Source: Biscogniauxia marginata
Lineage: Eukaryota; Ascomycota; Sordariomycetes; Xylariales; Xylariaceae
DNA: 64,000 nt
Assembly: GCA_022695795.1 (NCBI GenBank)
Contig: MU404163.1
Location: 1-64,000 of the forward strand
Direction: 5' to 3'
Shown: positions 1 through 9,581 of the stretch, piece by piece
Layout of the letters: the number at the start of each line of letters is the position of its first letter
Numbering within the stretch: position 1 is the first letter of the stretch
Position numbers and translations under genes: made by a program
The notes under the pieces: model-generated
Seen by the model: only the letters and a program-made list of their open reading frames with translations
Databases searched by the model: none
What the model was told of the DNA's origin: nothing

Positions 1-3000
1 TCTGTGCTCACTCCCCCGCACACGTCCCCCCCAACCGCGCTCCCCCCGGGGCGGCGCGGGCCCCCCCCCGGGGGGGGGGCGGCGGCGGGGGGGGGTCTCA
101 TAACCTGAACCTACGCTTACGCTTTTCTAGAAAGGGGGAGAGAGGGGGGGGGAGTCGAAGATGGAAGAGTCTGTTATCTTTTGGGTTAGTAGTTAGTTAC
201 CTCGCTGGGTGTAATATCCATAGCAACTCCCAGCTCTAACCTACCTAGCTTCCTCCTCTTCGAGGTACCTACCTACCTTACCTCTCACTGTCGTACCGTG
301 ACGCTGCGGCCCGACGGCCTGTAAGACGGTCTTTTGTCTTTCGATATTTGTTGTCATTATTCATCTAGCTGAGTGAAGTTAGACCGTGTGTTACATATAT
401 ATAAGGTATACGTATACTAAATCAATTAGGCTGATAGTAAAGGGGAGAATGGTGTGGTGCGGAACAGGCGGGGGATTTTTGATTATTGGTATTAGGAGGT
501 GCTAAGTGTAAGAAGGACTTTTGTCGTGTTGCCACGGCAATTGTCGAAGTCGAGTGACGTCGTCGGCGAATGGAGGGCCGGGAGGGGAAGAGATACGGCG
601 GCGGCAGAGCGCTTGTTGGGATACGTCTCTCGTCTTCTCTCGGCGGTTAATGGGGTTAAATGTAGGGAACCAGGACGCTGGGTTAGGCGGACGAGATGAT
701 ATCTGCGCTTCGGTCTCGTGGGCATGAGCGTGCCACCCACGATTATGAGCTGACGAGCGAGGTCCAATGGGGAAAGCCCGGATATGGTGAACAAGCACCT
801 ACATATTCCCGTTGGCTGTAGAGCAGACATGCAGGAATGTTTCGTTAGAGATAAACGAGGTAGATAGCCACAACGAAGACTGATGATCAGGCGATACAAG
901 GTGTGCAATCATCGTTGTCCTTCTCCTATTGTATATACCTGCTCAACTCGTCTAGCTTGTAGGTTGTTTATGGTATGACAGCTGAGATCACGGTATATAA
1001 TACTTCGTCTTGTCCGCATCCTAATATATCATGGAAAAACGTACGTGTCTTATACTTGTGCCACTTAAGGTCCGGCCTTCTTATTTAATTGCCCCCTCTT
1101 TTCTTTTTTCAACCCGTTCTTGTTTGTGCCCACAGCACTGCCCTCGCTCGCTGTCCTTCGAACTCAACCTCACTTATATCACCGACGGACGGACCGACAA
1201 CCCGACTAAAGGATAGTCTAACGATGGGGCTACTTGCTCACCGAATATCCATTTCTCCCGTTACGTACTCGGTACAGCGCACCATGCGCCGCCCGGACAG
1301 ATCGAGCCGGGATGTTTCCTGCTCTCTCTCTCTCGTTTTCGAATGATCGTGGCTTGTTCCGTCGTTCGTCCTCTCTGTCCTACGCTGAGATGCTTCGCCT
1401 GATGCCCCGGTGCGACGCCAAACGGTTACTCATCGAGAAACATGGCGCATAATTTCGTCCCCCCGCCGATCGAGGAAGGAAGGAAGGTAGGTCCAGAACT
1501 GACCGGTCCGGAATGTGGGAGAATATAGTGTTTGCCTCGTCGTTATTGGGACGAAATGGGTCTCGCGGGCGTCAGTGAAATTGAAGGCCCGGATTGAAAC
1601 ATTGCGTTTGGAGGGGGGGTTGGTTGTTGGATTTTCTTGGTTAATGAAGATGAAGAAAAGGGGTCGATATTCTTGAAGTTACCTATACTATCCTCCTTTT
1701 GACTCCTTTCACCCTTAATAAGATACTAGGCGCGCGCGTATTATAGTCTTTAACCTCGCTCCCGGCTAGCTAATAAAATAGCATATTCATAGGACTGACT
1801 TGGGTAGATTCACTTACAATAACACTGTATAGAGTATAAGTGACATGTTAAGAAAATAGTATACGGTACCTGAGACTTGCAATATCGTGTATATGGACTG
1901 ACGGGACTTCTGTCTTTCAAACCACTCCACCTGATAAGCATTGTTGAGCCTAGCATTGGGTATTTCAAATTTGTTCCCAGGTCTGGTTTGTACCTAAGAA
2001 ATAGGTTGCCTCGCTTCTGTTGTAAGCACGTGTATGTTCAACCTATCACTAGCTCCGTCGTAACTCTTGCTATTGCGCTTATCTTTTCTTTGGGAGCATT
2101 AACAGTGCGTGGTAGGAGGTCGTAATTGTGACATGTTATATGTAAAACTACTGAAACCATGGTGGTCGATTCATACTCAATATAGCTTATACATACCTAG
2201 GCAACTAGGATTTCAGTGAATGTGAACATCGATACGATATTCTTCCGTAATATTGTCGATTTAGGTTCAACTGGACCTAGCTTTGATGGTGTATACCTCT
2301 TGCTGTGTCGATATCAGTTATGAGCTTCATAAATGGCAAGCCAACCGCCTAATCCTAATAAAATCAGGGGTATTTGATTTACGCCCCGAATCTTAATCTG
2401 TCTAAGGGAGACAAAATTGTTAAACTGCTAGTGCTTTGAGTAGTATTTATGATACCGTAACCTATCAGCATGGTTTAGCAACAGGGCACATATTTCCTTG
2501 TATTTATCTGGCGGATGATACCCTAAATCCGAGTCTCCGAAGTCTCTGAATTCTTGAGCCATACCACAAACATAGCAGATCACGCAATCGAGGAGGGGGT
2601 TATCTGACGTCTTCCTGCCCTGGGTGAGGACATGTCCGGATGTCCGTCATGCCTCGGATGTTCTTGTAAACTGGGCCTGGAATATAAAGTTCAGGTGGCG
2701 AATAGTATATGAATCTCGATTCTCTTCATGCCCTCCTGGGTGTATGGAGAGTCCTTGGTCAAGAGAGACGTATCTTGATAGATTAACGCCCAGAATCTTC
2801 CAGACTCTGATACACATGGGATGATAGCATATTGTATCCCTGCCGTAGACAGAAGTCTCTGATATGTACCTTTTTGTTGGTAGAAACACCAACCTCCCGG
2901 TGCAGACTTACTCCCTACCCCTATGCCGAGTTCCGTAATCTGATGAGGGGAGATGCCATATAAGGAGGGCGTAATCTGGCCACGCCTCACTATAACTCTA

Positions 3001-3907
3001 TAAACCGTGGCTATGGTCTCGAAACCTATGAGAACATGGGGGAGTTGATGATAAGGTGAGTTATGACCTATTTGAATTAAGTACCTACCTACGTTGGATT
3101 TTAAAGTTTTCTCTTCGGCGACATGAGCTCACGAGGCTAGATTCATGATGATGATTCGTCTGAGTTTAATGTTATAGTCTGAGGAGTAGACCTAGGAAAG
3201 CGAGAATTTGGAAACCAAGATGGCAGGAATATTCTTGCTGGGGATTTATTGATTTCGATAGCGTTTTCGGGTCATCCTAGCTCGTTGCGAACTCTTGCCC
3301 AAGCCCCTGTGGAGTTGATATCACGAAGTAAACAATGGTTTGATGACTATGGTTATCGTGATATTCCGAAGTGGAGGAGGCATCTATATATTTAGAGACA
3401 TTCATAGGATAAGTCATGAATAGGAAGGCAAAATCTTGGAATTCGCCCCCCTGTCTATATTTCCATTTCTGAACTTAAAGGGTGGTCCTCTAAGGAATGA
3501 AAACGAAGTCTTCTTCTACGCGGATACCCTGGGAAAGTAATTCATTGTCCGTTATACCAGTTAACACAATGGGCAATTCGGTACTGACCACAAATATGGT
3601 GTAAGGGGGCTCCAGTTGAGATTCTGTAGAACAGTGGGTATCATCAATTGCAAACTATCTATCTGCCCTGAAACCAAGGACATACCCAGAGAGCTATTTC
3701 AGGTCATTAAACTACCTCTCCGACGTCACGTATCCTCACATGACATATTCATAACGAGTAACCTGTACTCACTGCCGAACGTTTCTCAAGAAACTGACCA
3801 GTACCATGTCCGCAGAATCGAGCGGAAAATACCAGTTTCACAGTCAATATCACATGTCACGCTTAGTGAACGAACAGGTAGAATTTTTCTCCTAGGCGGA
3901 CGAATTC
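1..3907. other. Gene-poor left end
   Basis: I find no supportable gene here. The first 100 bases are dominated by G and C homopolymers, as is common at assembly or low-complexity edges. From about 1.6 to 3.6 kb the DNA is AT-rich with only short unconserved open frames on both strands (for example 2691-2990 minus and 3616-3948 plus); none shows a recognisable domain. A TACCTACCTTACCT motif lies near 265-285. Part of the region could be decayed coding or repeat sequence, but nothing is recognisable. Confidence 0.5.
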
Positions 3908-4533
3908 CTAATCCGAGTGCTCGTCTTCATCGTCGTCCTCCTCACTAGTGGCTTCGATGTTTGCCTTCTTTTTCTTTGCCGTCTTGTCCTTGGGAGTACT
4001 CTTCTTGGGAGACTCAGGAGCTGCAGTATTGGAAGAGATATCGGGAGTCTCATGACCTTTAGATTGGAGCTCGGCATTGATGGCAGGGATGCTCTCGAGC
4101 AGGGCGTTGTATTGTTCTGGGGTGAGCATGATACCCTACATCGTAGTAATTAGCCAGAATGCCGCGTGAATGGCAACCTTCTCGTATGGGACACACCTTC
4201 TTCCCTGGTTTGAGGTCACCAGAGGCATCGCTGTAGTACTCTCGTATATTAACATAGGTCTTGCCCTTGAAGCCCGAGATGGTGATGCGGCGAGTACCAC
4301 CAAGCTGTGTAAGACTGAGTGTTAGCAAGCGGTAGAACCTTAGGTAGGCACCCAAATTAACTACTTACACTCCACCAGGAATTGCCATCGCTGTCCTTGC
4401 CCGAGTTGGTCGCTTCGGAGGTCTTGGTTTTCTTGGTCTTCTTTCTGGACTTGGTGATGACTTCTTCCTCGGCCGACACGTCCTCGTCTTCGTCGTCGCG
4501 ACGCGATCGCTTGAGGTTCTTGGTCTTGCCCAT
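3908..4533 (-). CDS. SUB1: Sub1/PC4-type RNA polymerase II transcriptional coactivator
   Basis: Sub1/PC4 is a nuclear single-stranded-DNA-binding coactivator that helps RNA polymerase II initiate and elongate. The model has three exons: 4533-4369, 4304-4197 and 4135-3908. The 64-nt intron 4305-4368 (GTAAGT...CACAG) and the 61-nt intron 4136-4196 (GTGTGT...GTAG) keep the frame. The N-terminus is a short acidic and lysine-rich tail with a KKTKKTK run, like the regulated tail of PC4. The core carries LGGTRRITISGFKGK and YVNIREYY, the beta-sheet ssDNA-binding fold with basic and aromatic contacts. A lysine-rich then acidic C-terminus (EEDDDEDEHSD) follows. Length is about 166 aa, normal for fungal Sub1. 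The first donor could shift by a few nucleotides. The family call is strong. Confidence 0.9.
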
Positions 4534-5446
4534 GTTGACGAGTGGCAGAATCGATTCTGTATGCTATAATGGTAGGATGGTCGACGGAGAGGGGGGGGTT
4601 TCAAGTGCTTTTGTTTGATGCAGGTGAATGTAGATAAAGGGAAGAGGTATGTACTTAAAAGATGCATGCAGCTTAAAGGTGAGCTGAAAACGTCACGGTC
4701 AAGAAGAAGGTGGGGCCGACGCGGTCAAGTTACTGAGGAAAAGACGCGATCTCAATATAATCGCGCTAGTGCGTTTAGTGCATTTAGTGTCCTCGGCATT
4801 ATGATAAGTATGCTGTCGTGCTATTACGTGTAGGGTAACCCGGATAATTCACCACCAAGGGAATGCCCTGAGCGTAGCAGGGCGAGACCTCCTTGCCCTG
4901 TTTATCAAGTATGATAACCCACTAAAGGCACTAACCATGGGGAAATGCTACTACCAGCTCCAGGGGCCAACAAGCACCAAGCGGCCGGGCCTCCCTCGCT
5001 ACGGAGCACACTAATAACTTTAGTGCTGTGGTCCAGCGATAACAAGCAAGGAATAGTTCAGATTGGGGATGATTATCATTGGACCCCGGCTCGAATCCCA
5101 AAAATATCCAAATGGCCATCTCGAAACAGGTTCAACACCCATTACGAAACCTTTTGACCATTGGTTCACCCGTTGCAGTGTTACGACGACATCTTAAAAA
5201 GAAAGAAGAAGAAGAAGAAGAAGAAGAAGAAGAAGAAGAAAAAATCATTCGGTTAAATCCACTTGCCTTGTCTTGTCTATTTCCATCTCCATTCCGACTA
5301 CCTCGTAACAATACACACATGCACCTTGTCTGCAGGCGGCTATTGCTTGTTTGATTCATTAATTGACCTGGCCTCCTTCACCGTCTCTGACATGTGTCCA
5401 CCAAGCTGGCCCCTAACTTAGGATACCATACACCTTCCAAGTCCCA
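4534..5446. other. Intergenic region between SUB1 and the sorting nexin gene
   Basis: This is a divergent promoter region between SUB1 (minus) and the PXA-PX gene (plus). It contains the GAA microsatellite listed separately. A TCGAATCC stretch near 5091 resembles a tRNA B box, but I could not fold a tRNA around it. No gene was seen. Confidence 0.6.
5201..5244. repeat. (GAA)n microsatellite
   Basis: This is an almost perfect run of about 13 GAA units with A-rich edges, lying 200 bp upstream of the sorting-nexin start. Open frames reported across it (poly-Glu on plus, poly-Ser on minus) are products of the repeat, not genes. Confidence 0.95.
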
Positions 5447-8400
5447 ATGAGTCCCGACGACGATGGGAAACCCGGCGCCTCTCCCGCCGTCATTTTAGAG
5501 GAACCATTAGAGGTGCTAAACGACTCGACAGCGAGATCACACGAGATCATCGAATCGTCCCCGATCATCCCGTCGGATTCGACCTCGAAAGAAACTCCCC
5601 CGTCCCCGAGTAGTCCGCAAGAAGATCAAGACCTTTTGACAAGAGCACTGCAGTTCCTCTCGACAGCCACACCAAGGACGCTTGGGGCCATCGCCGTTGG
5701 GCTCTCTGCCACCACATACTTCGTTCTGGGTCAAGTCGGCTTACTGCTCATTGGAGCGTTTGGTGGCGTCACACTATTTGCGACATGGGAATCTCGTCAT
5801 CCCGAAGTGGCCCGCGCTGTACGAGGTGAAAAGGGATACGACTTTTTAGACCGCCTCCTCGAGACTAGAACGAAGACGCTGAGTACCAAGTCGGAGCAGG
5901 ACGAGGAGGCCGATGCTCGGGCATTAGCTCAGAGTTTCGATGACTTCCAGCCAGAGACGCGGCTGGCGCTGAACGAGCTTGTCGATGCCATCATCCGTGA
6001 CTATGTCAATTGGTGGTATAACCCCATTGTACCATCCGACAAGTCCTTCCCGCTGTCTTGTCGTAAGGTTCTCATCCAGTTTGTACTGTCCTTGTCAAAT
6101 CAATTGCGACGCAAGCGGCCCGCCGATGCTTTTGTCGACTTCGTCACGCATGCCTGCTCCATCATCATCGTGTTCTTTTCCGAGATGGCAGCCGCCTACG
6201 CCGAACTCCCTACCGACAGCAACATGACTGCTGCCGACGCTATATATAATTACCTGGCCTCAAACCCCGAGGCACCCTTATCGAACCTGCTTAACCAGAG
6301 ACAACAAAATGGCAAGTTCAAGATGGTAGCTGAGGACCTGCTTAGCTTCTTGGAGAGATCTGCATACGATTGTGATCCTGCTAGGATATTTCTGAGAGAG
6401 ATCCTTTCGAGCGTTATCCTCGAAGGCACCTTGCAAACATGCTCCAAGGCTGAATGGATCAACGCTTGGATCGTCTATCTTCTAGAGTCCGGAGAGACGG
6501 ACCTTTCTCAGGCCATTGATGAGGCTATACAAGATCAGAAGGCTTTTGGTGATGTGGATGGTAACGTCGGGAACATCGGGCTTTCTAAAGGCAACCGTAA
6601 TTCATACGAGATGGATCGGGCGCGTCGAAAGGAGCAAACTCACAAGAAGAAGTTGTCTAAAGCCGACGAGGAAATGGAGAGAGCCATGGAGGAGATGAAG
6701 AGAATGAATGAAATGATTGCCGAAGCTGACAAGGCGAAAGAAGCAAAAAATAAGAGTAGCACAGCAGCTTCAGATCTCAAAAATGCCATGGAGAATCGCA
6801 CCAAAGAAATCCATTCGAACGGACCAGTTAAGGCGGATAGCGTCCCCTCGGAGATTTCAAGGGAGCCAATCGTAGACCCTAAGACAGCGCGGAGAGAGTC
6901 ACAGCAGGATAAGATCGAGACCAAGCAGGATCTGGTCAGCTCTCCCCTCACTTCAAGATCAGCGACGGATCTGTCAACTCACAGTTCGCCGACCTCCAAC
7001 AAACAAGAAACGGTTCAGACTCATCAGCGCTTCACCAGCTTCGATCAAATTGTCCCGCCAGCGCAAGAGGAGATTGAGGATGACGAGTCTCGCAAACCAC
7101 CACCCCTTACTCTGCACAATGCGAACATTACTATTCACGATGATACCGTCAATGACAAGGGGCGATTGCGCGGAAAGCCAACCTGGGAATATCTGATACA
7201 AATTGAGCCATCGGCATCTCAACACCCTGGCTGGATGATTATGAAAACGTATATACAATTCGAAGGTCTCCATGAAAGCATAAGGAGACTTGCAAACATC
7301 TCGGGTTCTACAGCGTTCTTAGAAGCCTATTCGAACTTTCCGAACTGGAAGTTGCACACGAGGTCATCGCTACGCGGTGAGATCGAAAGGTATATGCGGA
7401 CAGCTTGCGCCGAGAAACCTTTAGCAGAATCGGAGGCCATGAAGCGTTTCCTTGATAAAGCCCAAGAAACTAGAATGGCCGCCAACCGGGGCTTCTCCTT
7501 CGAATCTATGGGCAAGGGGGTGCTTGGTGCCCTCCAGAACGCACCTAAGGGAACCTTTGATAGTGGTAAAGTAGTCATGGGTGGAATCACTGGGGTATTT
7601 AACAACATCGGGCTCGGCCCGAAGAGGTCGGCAACCTCGTCTCTACACGAAAGCCAGGGGAATCAGACCAACGACTCGGTCAGCCCTACCAGTACCAGAC
7701 CTGTCTCGTTACCTGTTCTTCCGAGGGTGGACAGTGCTACATCAACAAATGGATCAAAGATTTCTAGAGACAGTCTTGATAGTCAGAGATCGTCTATAAT
7801 CTCCGTGCAACCGGGCAAGATAGCACCTATGGAGCGGCGACCTAGCTACCAGGCGGACCCGGAACAAGACGGGTTGCACCCCGCGAGAGCTGACCGTTGG
7901 GAGCGAAGGTCCGTGAGTGGCGCGAGCAGCAGAGTTCACAGCCGGGCCTCAAGTACGGCCGCATTGCGCTCACCGCTGCGGTCACCATCGGAAACCAGCC
8001 TTAGTAATCTCAAGCTACCGCCTCCACCGAATGAGATTAGCGACGACTACGGTTCTCCGGTGAGCACACGTTACAGCATGGATGGAAACTCGAGGCTCAT
8101 GTCTCCGCAAACACCGCATAACAACACTTCGCTGACGTCTCCTACTCGTTCACTCGCCTCGAGCCACCTGGACAAGGCACCACAGGTGAATGGGAGTACG
8201 AAGCGGCTGAGCAAGCAGTACGCACCTCTATCCGAAAATGAAACACGCGTGGCCGTGGAACTTTTGTTTGCCGTCATCAACGAGCTCTATACATTGTCGT
8301 CGGCATGGAATATTCGAAGGACACTCTTGACTGCGGCGAAGTCGTTCCTGCTCCGACCTGGGAACCCGGCACTTACGTCTATCCAATCTCTCATCCAGGA

Positions 8401-8719
8401 GTCTGTTCTTGCGGCAAACACGTCAGATGGCGGTATTGCGATACATCTACGTAAGATCAGGGAGAACTCGTTACCAACAGAGGAAGAGCGCAAAGGCTGG
8501 CCAGCAGAGTTAACGGCGGAAGAGAAGGAGGAGCTAAGGGTAAAGGCAAGGAAGTTGTTCATACAAGGCAGCGTCCCGGCTGCATTGATGGGCATCATGG
8601 GCCAGTCGGCGACGAGTGAGGCATTAGGGCGAGTCTTTGACTGCTTACAGATCGAAGAGGTTGCGAGAGGCCTATTCTTTGGGATCATCCTGCAAGCGGT
8701 GCGGGTGATTACGCATTAA
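5447..8719 (+). CDS. PXA-PX-Nexin_C sorting-nexin-like membrane protein
   Basis: This uninterrupted 1090-aa ORF belongs to the membrane-anchored sorting-nexin group related to Mdm1/SNX13/SNX25, which binds phosphoinositides at endosome, vacuole or ER contact sites. A disordered Ser/Pro-rich N-terminus is followed by two adjacent hydrophobic segments at about residues 78-113. A PXA domain spans about 168-355. A charged coiled coil lies at about 390-440 (KADEEMERAMEEMKR), then a PX domain at about 555-670. A long Ser/Thr-rich linker leads to a C-terminal Nexin_C domain at about 928-1088. I see no RGS domain between PXA and PX, unlike yeast Mdm1. The ATG at 5447 is the first in frame and gives the expected N-terminal layout. 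The exact lipid and organelle are inference. Confidence 0.85.
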   Translation: MSPDDDGKPGASPAVILEEPLEVLNDSTARSHEIIESSPIIPSDSTSKETPPSPSSPQEDQDLLTRALQFLSTATPRTLGAIAVGLSATTYFVLGQVGLLLIGAFGGVTLFATWESRHPEVARAVRGEKGYDFLDRLLETRTKTLSTKSEQDEEADARALAQSFDDFQPETRLALNELVDAIIRDYVNWWYNPIVPSDKSFPLSCRKVLIQFVLSLSNQLRRKRPADAFVDFVTHACSIIIVFFSEMAAAYAELPTDSNMTAADAIYNYLASNPEAPLSNLLNQRQQNGKFKMVAEDLLSFLERSAYDCDPARIFLREILSSVILEGTLQTCSKAEWINAWIVYLLESGETDLSQAIDEAIQDQKAFGDVDGNVGNIGLSKGNRNSYEMDRARRKEQTHKKKLSKADEEMERAMEEMKRMNEMIAEADKAKEAKNKSSTAASDLKNAMENRTKEIHSNGPVKADSVPSEISREPIVDPKTARRESQQDKIETKQDLVSSPLTSRSATDLSTHSSPTSNKQETVQTHQRFTSFDQIVPPAQEEIEDDESRKPPPLTLHNANITIHDDTVNDKGRLRGKPTWEYLIQIEPSASQHPGWMIMKTYIQFEGLHESIRRLANISGSTAFLEAYSNFPNWKLHTRSSLRGEIERYMRTACAEKPLAESEAMKRFLDKAQETRMAANRGFSFESMGKGVLGALQNAPKGTFDSGKVVMGGITGVFNNIGLGPKRSATSSLHESQGNQTNDSVSPTSTRPVSLPVLPRVDSATSTNGSKISRDSLDSQRSSIISVQPGKIAPMERRPSYQADPEQDGLHPARADRWERRSVSGASSRVHSRASSTAALRSPLRSPSETSLSNLKLPPPPNEISDDYGSPVSTRYSMDGNSRLMSPQTPHNNTSLTSPTRSLASSHLDKAPQVNGSTKRLSKQYAPLSENETRVAVELLFAVINELYTLSSAWNIRRTLLTAAKSFLLRPGNPALTSIQSLIQESVLAANTSDGGIAIHLRKIRENSLPTEEERKGWPAELTAEEKEELRVKARKLFIQGSVPAALMGIMGQSATSEALGRVFDCLQIEEVARGLFFGIILQAVRVITH

Positions 8720-9581
8720 GAGCAGCCGCCGAAATAGAAGGCGAGACGCATAATAGAGAGGCGTTTGTGAAAAACGAAAAATCTGTACAACATGGTGTAT
8801 TTCTTTTGCACGACTACTACAAGCGCACCGCAGGAGGTTTACATTTGAAGAGTGGCGTGCACGTACGACTAATTAATTATACGACTATAATGATGGGGCT
8901 CGGAACGCGGCAGGGCTGGCAACAGAAGAGCTTTTATTCAAGGTCTACTTTAGAAGACGTAATGGTTACCACATGCAATACAGCTTGTTAGGTAACTGTG
9001 ATGAAAGGGCAGGGCCAATTAATAATCAACGGAAGTTAAAAGATGAAATCTCAGTCCTACTACTGTCAGACTCTATATACCTACCTAGGTAGGTAGGTAC
9101 CTAAGCTTCAACAAATGCCCCCCCTATTGTCGGCGAAAGGCGCGCTTACTGCGGGGTAAAAGCTCAAGTGTGCAATCAGACTTTGGCGGGGTTGACTCGA
9201 TAAGTATATTTTATTTTCCCTATCCGCCGCTTCGTGACGGCATCGGCGAGCCGTAAATCGGGTAACACCTTGATCGGTTTTTATTTCGCCATTGATCGGC
9301 TTTGAAGCTTACATGCACCTTTAAAGATCCTCGAGTTCTTTCATGGCGACCTCCATGGCGACTACTTTTCGCATGTGTCGCATGATTGGGTCTTCCGTGT
9401 TGCTTGTACATTCTTGGCCTTGACTAGCAACTGATATGCTTTGCTCTCCTCTCAGGAACCATTCACAGCACTCTTAGGTTTCCACCAAAAGAATCAAAGC
9501 GCAAGCTCTATCGTGTTAATTGAACTTAACCTGTATTTTCTTTGTTAACCTCCTCCTCAGCTTCTCAGCACAGCTGTCGCA
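8720..9581. other. Intergenic region, promoter of the oxoprolinase gene
   Basis: No gene is seen. A TAGGTA palindrome cluster is listed separately. The last 60 bases before the 9582 ATG are pyrimidine-rich (CCTCCTCCTCAGCTTCTCAG), as usual in fungal promoters and 5' leaders. Confidence 0.6.
9079..9104. repeat. TACCTA/TAGGTA palindromic cluster
   Basis: ACCTACCTAGGTAGGTAGG and adjoining GTACCTA form an inverted tetramer repeat. Similar clusters occur many times in this window, always between genes (see the 19826 entry and the findings). Confidence 0.9.

Noticed and set aside
5061..5110. tRNA-like B box (GGCTCGAATCCC)
   Set aside because: The flanking bases do not form a T stem, and no D-arm or acceptor stem pairs with it.
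5079..5359. Poly-Glu (plus) and poly-Ser (minus) ORFs
   Set aside because: They are products of the GAA microsatellite upstream of the sorting-nexin gene.
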